Shown here: one piece after another, positions 11,001-20,000 of the stretch | Layout of the letters: every line of letters starts with the position of its first letter | How positions within the stretch are numbered: the first letter of the stretch is position 1 | NCBI GenBank assembly: GCA_937871685.1 | Contig: CALMOL010000282.1 | Span: 1 to 21,156, forward strand | Origin: an uncultured Verrucomicrobiota bacterium | Lineage (GTDB): Bacteria > Verrucomicrobiota > Verrucomicrobiia > Chthoniobacterales > SZAS-18 | Direction of reading: 5' to 3' | Length of the DNA stretch: 21,156 nucleotides | Made by a program: the position numbers and the translations under genes | Notes under the pieces: model-generated | Database searches by the model: none | What the model was told of the DNA's origin: nothing | The model's input: only the letters and a program-made list of their open reading frames with translations

Positions 11001-14000
11001 CGCCGGCAACCTCAACGGCGCGGCCCCTTCCGGCCCCGGCTACCTTGCGTGGCTCGCGGCGCGCGGCTTCACCCAGGCGCAGTTCGACCTTTCGGGCTTC
11101 GTCGTGGACGTGACCGACTCCGGCATCGACAACGGCACGCTTGCGCCCAACCACTTCGGCCTCTACGCCGGCGGCCAGCGACCCGGGACCAGCCGCTTGA
11201 TCTACTCGCGCCGCGAGGGCACGCCGGGGCCGAGCGCCGGCCGCGCCGTGGACGGCCACGGCAACCTCAACGCCCACATCCTCGCCGGCTTCGACGACGC
11301 CGGCGGCTTCCCGCACGCCGACGCGCTCGGCTACCGCTTCGGCCTCGGTGTGGCGCCCTTTGTCCGCGTGGGCGCCTCGGTGATCTTCGACCCGGATTAC
11401 ACCTACCCCGACTTCCCCGCGCTCCAGTCCCGCGCCTACCGCGACGGCGCGCGCGTTTCCTCCAACTCGTGGGGCGCCGATTCCGATGGCGCCTACGACG
11501 CGCAGGCGCAGATCTTCGACGCGCTCGTGCGCGACGCCCAGCCGGCCGGTTCCCCGGCCGCCGCCGCGGGCAATCAGGAGATGGTGATCGTGTTCGCGGC
11601 GGGCAACTCCGGCCAGTCGTCCTCCCGCGGCACGATCAGCACGCCGGCCTCCGCCAAGAACGTCCTCACCGTCGGGGCCGCCGAGGGCGTGCGACCCTTC
11701 GGCGGCGCGGACGGCTCCGGCATGGGCGATGCCGAGTCGGACAGCGCGGACGACATCGCCCCCTTCTCCTCGCGCGGGCCGTGCCGGGACGGCCGCGCCA
11801 AGCCCGACCTCGTGGCCCCCGGCACGCACGTCACCGGCGGCGTGTGGCAATCCTCCTCGCCCGCGGCAAACGGCACCGCCGACCCAGCCTTCCTTGGAAA
11901 CGGCGTGAGCGGCGGCGTTGCTCCCGACCATTTCTTCCCCGCCGGCCAGCAGTTCTACACGGCCTCCAGCGGCACGAGCCACGCCACCCCGGCGGTGGCG
12001 GGCGGCGCGGTGCTCCTGCGCCAGCACTTCCTCAACCAGGGCTGGCCCGCGCCCAGCCCGGCGATGACCAAGGCCGTGCTCGTCAATTCGGCGCGCTGGC
12101 TCGCCGGCACGTCGGCCGGCGACACGCTGCCCTCGCCCAGCCAGGGCATGGGCATGATGAACCTCGGCGCGGCCCTCGACGCCAGCCCGCGCTTCCGGCG
12201 CGACCAGCTCGCCGCCGACACTTTCACCGCCACCGGCCAGGAGCGCGCCTACAGCCTCCTCGTGGCTGACGCGACGAAGCCGCTGCGCGTCACGCTCGCC
12301 TGGACCGATGCCCCCGGCTCCACCACCGGCGCCGCCTACAACAATAACCTCGACCTCACCGTCACCGTGGGCGGCGTCACCTACAAGGGCAACGTGTTCA
12401 GCGGCGCGTTCTCGGTTCCCGGCGGCCTCGCCGACCCGCGCAACAACGTCGAGAGCGTGTTTCTGCCCGCGGGCACGGCCGGCCCCGTGCTTGTGCGCGT
12501 GCGCGCCACGAATCTCAACTCCGACGGCGTGCCCGGCAACGCGGAGCCGACCGACCAGGACTTCGCCCTCGTGGCCGCCAACGCCGTCGCTGGCGGCGCC
12601 TCGCCCGTGCTCAGCGTGGTGAGCAGCGCCGTGGTCTCGGAAAGCTTCTCGCCCGGCAACGGCCGGCCCGACCCCGGCGAGCAGGTCGCCGTCAGCCTCG
12701 AGCTGGCCAACATCGGCACCGCGCCCGCCGCGAATCTGACCGCCACCCTGCTCCCCGGCGGCGGCGTCACCGCCCCCGGCGCCGCCCAGGCCTACGGCGC
12801 GCTGGCGGCCGGCGGGGCCACCGCGGCCCGCACCTTCTCCTTCACCGTGGCGCCCGACGCCGGCGCGGCCGTGCGCGCCAGCTTCCAGCTTTCCGACGGG
12901 GCCGCGGACCTCGGGACCGTCACCGCGACGTTCGCGACCGGCCAGCCCCGCGTCACCTTCGCCACCGCGCGCGTGACGATCACCGCGCTGGCCGCGGCCC
13001 CGGCCGGCCTCGGCGTCGGGCGAAACGCGTTCGGCGCGAACGTCCTCACGTGGAGCGCCGTGCCCGGCGCCACGCAGATCCTCGTCCAGCGCCAGAACCC
13101 CGACGGCACCTGGACGACCATCGCCACCCTGCCCGGCACCGCCACGCGCTACGCGGACGCCACCGGGTGGCCCGGCGCGTGGTATCGCATCGCCGCGCGC
13201 GGCGCGGGCGGCATGGTCTCCAACTACACCGCGCGCGCCACCGAGGCCGCGGGCTCGGTGCCGGGCACCGGCGCGGCCCTCAACTCGAAGCGCACTCCCT
13301 TGCCGACGGCCGGCGGGGACGACGCGGAGTTCTCGCCGCCGCGGATCATCTATGGCGTGGTGGACCTGGGCGCGGGCCGGGCGGCGCGGCTCAACCTGCG
13401 CGAGCAGGTCATCATCCAAAACCCCGACAACTCCCGCACGCTCTGGCAGGCCGGGAACTGGACGCCGCTGCCTTTCCGCGCCAACGGCCTCAACGATGCC
13501 GGCGACCTCGTGGGAACGAAGGACTTCGAGCCGTGGCCCGGCCAGCCCTACACGCAGACGCACGCCGTGATCGCGCGCGGCGGCGGCGCGCCCGAGGACC
13601 TCACGCCCAGCGAGCAGCCGTTCTGGATTCCGTCGCGGATGAACGAGCCGGCCGGTGCTCTCGGCCCTTACGAGGGCTTGGTGGGGAGCGACGTTTTCCA
13701 CGCCGCCAACACGGTCAACAACGCCAGCCAGGTCGGCGGCTTCATCCGCTTCACCTTCCACAACAACCAGCCCGGCTACCGGCCCGACGCGTGGTTTCGC
13801 TTTGGGGGCAACCTGCTCTTCAGCGCCGGCCTGCCGGCCGCCTGGAGCGCGGGCACGGCCGGTTCCTGGGCCAACCTGGGCAACGCCTACCTGCATCCGC
13901 CGCCGCCCAATCCGCCCTCCTACGCGGTGGGCCAGCTGGCCTGCGGGGGGGCGGTTGCTGCCCTCAACGCGGGCGGGGCCAGCGCGGGCTCCTTCCTGGT

Positions 14001-17000
14001 CATCGATCCGCCGCTGAGCGCGGCGGAGCTTGCCCAGGAGGGGGCCTACTTCCCTTATGAGCGCATGGTGGAGCGCGCTTTCCTGTGCCGGGACGCGGCG
14101 GGTTACGCGGCCGGCTTCGCGCCGGAGGCACTGAGCACGCTGGGCGGCTCAGTCAGCGGGGCGACGAGCTTAAACGACGGCGGCGATGTGGTAGGCTACT
14201 CCACGCTGCGGGCCGGCGACCCGGCGTGGCGCCACCAAGCCGTCTTGTGGCGCAGCGGCACCGCGAGCCGGCTCGCTCCCCTGGCCACCGGCCTGGCGGA
14301 CTTCCCGGACGGCTACGCGTATGCCAATCGGATCACCAACGCCGGGGTGATCGGCGGTTCGTCGATCACCCCCGAGTATTACTCAGCCGCCACGCTGTGG
14401 ACGGGCGGCGTGGCGCGGGACCTCAACGCGAGCCTCCCCAAGCTATCGCGGCGCATCCTGATGAGCGCCAACGACGTCAGCGAAGCCGGAGCTATCGCGG
14501 CCGACGGCTACCTGGCCGGCGTGGCCGGCCCGCGCGCCTGTCTGGCTATCCCCGCGCAGTTGGCCATCGCGCCGGCGCTGGACGAGGTCAACGGGCAGGC
14601 CGTGGAGCTGTCGGCGAACTCCTCGATCACGGTCAGCCTGAAGGTGAGCGCGCTGGGCGCGGGCGGCGCGCTGGCGCCGGCGGACGGCTCGGTGGTCACA
14701 TGGACGCTAACCGCGGAGAACGAGCAGGGGCGCGTGCTGGACCCGACGCGGCTGGCGACCTTTTCCGCGCCCACCTCGGTGGTCGGCGGCGGGCAGGCCT
14801 CGGTTCAGTTGCTCACCCACGGGGCCGCCAACGCAAAGCTCTACGTGTTTGCCTCCGTCACGCGGCTGGCGCGCGGCGGGCGCGCGCCGCAGGACTTCGC
14901 GGTGGAAGACGCGCCGGGGTTGTCCACGCAGTTCTCGTGCGCCCCCGGCCAGATCGTGCCGCTGGAGGAAGCGGCCGGGCCGACGAACCGCAAGCTGGCG
15001 CTCAACGGGCATCCGATCGCCGACCAGAAGCCCCAGCACGAGGCGGAGACCGACGAGGAAAAGGAGGAAAGCTTCGTGGACGCGCTCACGCTGGAGCTGC
15101 GCCACTCGACCACGGACATCTACGTGCCCGTCGCGGGCACCGAGCTGAAGCTGGCCGCGCGCCGCGCGCTGGCCCCCGAGATCTGGAGCGACCGCCACGG
15201 CCTGCGCCCGGGCGAGCGGCCCGACCGGCCTTTTGGAGTGGGTTGGGCGAGCAACCTCACTTCGAACATCCACTTCGTTTACCAGCGCCCCGACGCGCAC
15301 CGCACGGAGACGCCGGCCAACTACGCCTACGTCACCGACGAGAACGGGGCGCAGTTTCGCTTCGCCATCGTCTATGGAACGGGAGCCTCGGCGGGCCAGG
15401 AGTCCTACGCGGCGCTGCCCGGGGCCAACCACGAGCAGGAGGGCTTCCTGGGCACGCTGACCAAGGCAGGGACCACCTACACCTTCACGCACAAGCACGG
15501 CTCCCGGCTGCTCTTCGAGGACACGGGCTTGGTGCGCCGCACGTTCGCCGACCGGCTGACGCCCCTGGACCAGCAGCGCAACCCCCGCTGGCAGGAGCAC
15601 CGCTGGGCGCGCGTCACGGCGCAGCTGGATTACTTCGGCAGCGCGCTGGACTATACCTATGCGGGGACCGACACGCTCATCCCAAGCAAGATCGCCGCGC
15701 GAGGGCGGTCCGGCCAGGCGATCACGATCACCGCGCGCGATGGGCTGGTCACGAAGCTCAAGGATCCCAGCGGGGCGGAGCAGGAGTTCGAATACGACGT
15801 GAGTCCGTGGGCCTACGGCAGCTTCGTGACCTTGCGCCGCGTGAGCGGCCCGGCCGGGCCGGATGGGCGGCGGTCGCGCACCGAGTATGGCTGGGACTTC
15901 GCCGTGGAGGGAGACCTCTCGCCGGGGCGCTTCACCTGTCCGACCACCCACTTTCACTGCGACCTGGGGTCGCTGCGCGACGCACGCGGCCAGGGGACCG
16001 CGCTGACGCGCGCGTGGAACCGCAGCCGGAAGGTCTTCGACACGGCGCAGGGCTACTACCCGGCCACGGGGCTGCCGCGCAACGTGACCGCTGTCGCGCT
16101 GCCGGACGGGGCGGAGGCCTCCTTCGAGAACCAGTCGGACATCCAGTTGGCGAACGCGGCCGAGGGCGGAGGGCTTGCCATCCAGGGCCGGCGCCAGACC
16201 GTGGCCACCGACGCGGCCGGCGCCAAGTTCACCTACGAGTTTTTGGGCAATCGGTTGATCGAGCTCAACGACTGGCGGCCCTACCTGGCGCCTGGGCAGA
16301 GGGCCGGCGCGCTGAGCGCGCCACGCCTGGCGGCTTACACGCAGTTGAGGATCAGCTCGCCCTTGGGCAGCCAGAAGTTTGAATACGACCTGGGCGCCGG
16401 CTTCGCGCTCAAGCGCGCCACCGATCTGAGCGGCAACGTGACCCAGTGGGAGCACACGGAGGCGTGGACCTTCCCGGTGCCGGGCTTTGCGTCGGCGGAC
16501 TACCCGATTCGCTTCTTCCGCGACCCGACCCGGCAGATCGACGCGCTGGGCAACGCGCAGAGCTTCGCCTACGAGCCCACGCGTCGGCTGCTCGCCTCGC
16601 ACACGGACGCGGAGGGACGCACCACCACCTACACGATCCAGAACGGCAAGCGGACGCGCGAGGTCATCACCGGCCCCGGTGGTGGCCGGGACACGGCGAT
16701 GGAGTATGCGAGCGCCCAGTTCCCGACCTTCGTGACCAAGCGCACGGTCAAGGGCACCAACGGGGGCCTGGACCTGGTGACCGAGGCCACGCCCGATGCG
16801 CTGGGCCGGGTGCAGCAGCAGAGCGTGGGCGGCCTGGTGAGCACGTTCACCTACGACCTGAACAACCGCCGCCTCAGCGAGACCAACCCCAAGCCGGCGA
16901 CGACCACCTTCGCCTACGACGCGCGCGGTCATCTGGTGGGCGTGGACTACCCGGCCACCGCCGCGGGGGCAGGGAGCCGGAGGCTCGAATACGACTTGGC

Positions 17001-20000
17001 CGGCAACAAGGTGAAGGAGACCGACGAGCTGGGGGTGGTCACCCGATTCATCTACGACCCGATGAACCGCTTGGTCGAGCAGCGCCTGGAGATGCGCGCG
17101 GGGGAGGGGCCGGACCTGGTGCGCACCTTCGCCTACAACGCGCTGGGCTGGATGACCTCCTCCACCGACGCGAAGGGGGCGGCAAGCACCAAGAGCTACG
17201 ATGCGCTCGGCCGCGTGGTGTCGTCCACCGACCTGAACGGGGCGGCCGCATGGATGGAGTATGGACCCAAGAGCGGGGGCACCCTCTTTGAGTCCAGCGC
17301 GTCCAAGCCGATGCGCGCCACGGACGCGCGCGGCTACCAGACGGAGTATGAATACGACGCGATGGTGCGCCCCACCCGGCAGCGGGCGCAATACGGCGGC
17401 GGCACGGCGACGAGTGAGTTCCTTTACGACAAGGCGGGCAACCTCCTCCAAGAGACCGATCCCCTGGGCCGATCAACCGCGCACGCCTACGACGCCCTGA
17501 ACCGGCGCATCTCCAGCCTGTTCGCCGACGGCAAGTCGCGCTCGACCGTTTACTCCGCGGCCGGCCCGACGATGAGCCAGACCGACGAGCTGGGGCGCAC
17601 GACCGACTTCGAATACGACGCGGCGGGGCGCCAGACCAAGGCCACCGGCCCGGCCGGCTCCGCCGGCCGGCCCGTCACGCAGAAGGAACACGACGGCGCG
17701 GGCAACGTGAGCGCCACTATCGACGCGATGGGCGCGCGCTGGGAGTTCGCCTTCGACGCGCGCAACCGCAAGACGGGCGCCACCGGACCGGCTGTCTTGG
17801 GCGGAACGCCGCATCAGGAATGGACCTACGACGCCGCGGGCAACTTGCTCACCGAGACCGACCTGCGCGGCAACGCGAGCACGCACCGCTACGACGCGGC
17901 CCATCGGCGCATCGAGACCAAGGCGCCCGCCGTGGAGGTGATGCAGCCCGACGGCAGCGTGACGACCGCCCAGCCAACGACCACCTACGCCCACGACGGC
18001 GCGGGCAACGTGCTCTCGATCACCGACCCGAACGGCAACGTGACGACCAACGCCTTCGACGGCATGAATCGCCTAGTCTCTACGAGCAGCGCGGCCGGCT
18101 CGATGCTGAGAGTGCTCGACCCTGCCGGCAACCTAGTGGAGATGACCGACGGGCTGGGGCAGAAGACCACGTTCACCTACGATGGGCTCAATCGCCTGCT
18201 CACCAGCCGGGACGAGCTGGGCAAGGGAGTGACGCACGCCTACGACGCGCGCAACCGCCTGCGCACCACCGACGCGGAGGGGCGCACGGTCACGTTCACC
18301 TACGACTTGCGCCACCGCCTCATCGGCGAGAGCCGGCCGGAGGGCACGCGCACGTTCAGCTTGGATGACGCGGGGCGCCTGACCTCCGTGAGCGACTCCA
18401 CGGCCGCGGGGGCGGGCGTCACCTACGTGCTCGACGGCCAGGACCTGCTCACCAGCGAGACGAGCGCCGGGGTCACGCACACCCACACCTACGACCTGGC
18501 CGGCCGGCGGCTGACCAGCTCCCAGGGCGGCGGCCGGCGCAGCCTGAGCTACGCCTACGACGCGCTCGGGCGGCTGACGAGCCTGCAGGACGGCGGACTG
18601 GCGACGACTTGGAAGCACGACCTGGACGGTCACCCGCTGGAAAAGGCGCTGCCCAACGGCACCAAGGAAGTAGCCGTCTTCGACGCGCTGGGCCGGCGCG
18701 CCAGCCTGGGCACCTACACCACCGCTGGCAACGCGCCGCTTATCACGCACGCCTACCGCTACGACCTGGCGGGCAACGTGCGCCAGAGCCAGGAATACTT
18801 CGGCAGCGCCCTGCCCGCGCAGACCGTGACGCTCGCCTACGACGCGGGCAACCGCCTGGTCCAGGAGGTGCGCGCCGCCGCACCAGTCAACGGCGATGCG
18901 GCCACCACCACGAGCACCTTTGGCTACGACGCAGGCAACAACCGCACGAGCAAGGGCGTGACGCTCACGCACTCGGACGGCACGCCTGGCTCCAGCGTGG
19001 CGACCACCTACGCCTACAACCGCCTCAACCAAGTCACCGGCTACACGGACACGACGGGTCGGAGCGTCACCTTTGGCTACGACGGCGACGGCAACCGCAC
19101 CAGCCGCACGGAGGGGGGCCTCCTCACGCACACCTACGCGTGGAACAGCGACCACCGCCTGAGCGGCGTGGTCAAGCTGGCCGCCGGGGTCAATCCCAGC
19201 GCTAGCTACGCCTACGCTTACGACCACCGCGCGCGCCGCATCGCGCGCACCGAGCCCAACGCGGGCAACGCGCCCGAGACGACCACCGTCAGCTTCGCGG
19301 GCGGGCTGAGCGTGCTGGAAACCAAGGCCGGCGCGCCCACGCTGGACTTGGTGCGCGGCCCTGACCAGGGCGGCGGGGTTGGCGGCCTGCTTTACTCCCA
19401 GCGCACCGAGGCGGGCACCGTGCAGCCCCTGCGCCTGAATCACTACAGCCACCGCGGCGACGTGACGGCCCAGAGCGACGCGAGCGGGGCGATGACCTGG
19501 GCGGGCGCCTACCAAGCCTTCGGCACCCGCGCGGCCGAGTGGGGCGCCAACCCCGAGCGCCAGCGCGCCAACACGAAGGAGGAAGACCCCACCGGCCTCG
19601 TCAACGAGGGCCACCGCCCCCGCTGCCTGGAGACCGGGGTATTCATCTCCAAAGACCCCGCCGGCTACGTGGACGGCCCCAACCTCTACGCGTTCGTCAG
19701 ACAGAACCCGTGGAGCAGCTGGGACCTTGAGGGGCTGCGCGACGCCAAGAGCTTCGAGGAGCTTCGGCGCACGATGGCCTCGCCCGGGGCGGCGGTCGCC
19801 GGTGCCGCGGCGGCCCAGGCGGTGACGACGAGCGGGTTCCTCCCCGCAATCGCGCCGGTTGCCGTCACGGGGCTTGGGGCAGCGACTTACCTTGGCTCTA
19901 TCGCCACAGCCAGCGGTGGGGCCGGCTACATCGGCATCAAGCGAGCCGCGAACTATGCCCAGTTCGACAACCCATACGGGCCGACCCTGCTGGTTGCCGC

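Noticed and set aside
10399..13896. Very long reverse-strand open frame (about 1,165 codons), with others at 7840-10398, 14707-17451, 1931-3502 and 18133-19614
   Set aside because: These lie opposite a forward frame with clear domains and catalytic motifs. In very GC-rich DNA the complementary frame has few stops. The encoded proteins are Arg/Gly/Ala-rich with no recognisable domain.
13945..13951. G7 runs (also near 2369 and 4037) as further frameshift sites
   Set aside because: The reading frame continues correctly across each of them, with domain sequence on both sides in the same frame.
15640..19440. YD array as a DNA-level tandem repeat or CRISPR-like array
   Set aside because: The periodicity is in the protein motif; units vary in length and nucleotide sequence, with no constant repeat or spacer structure.
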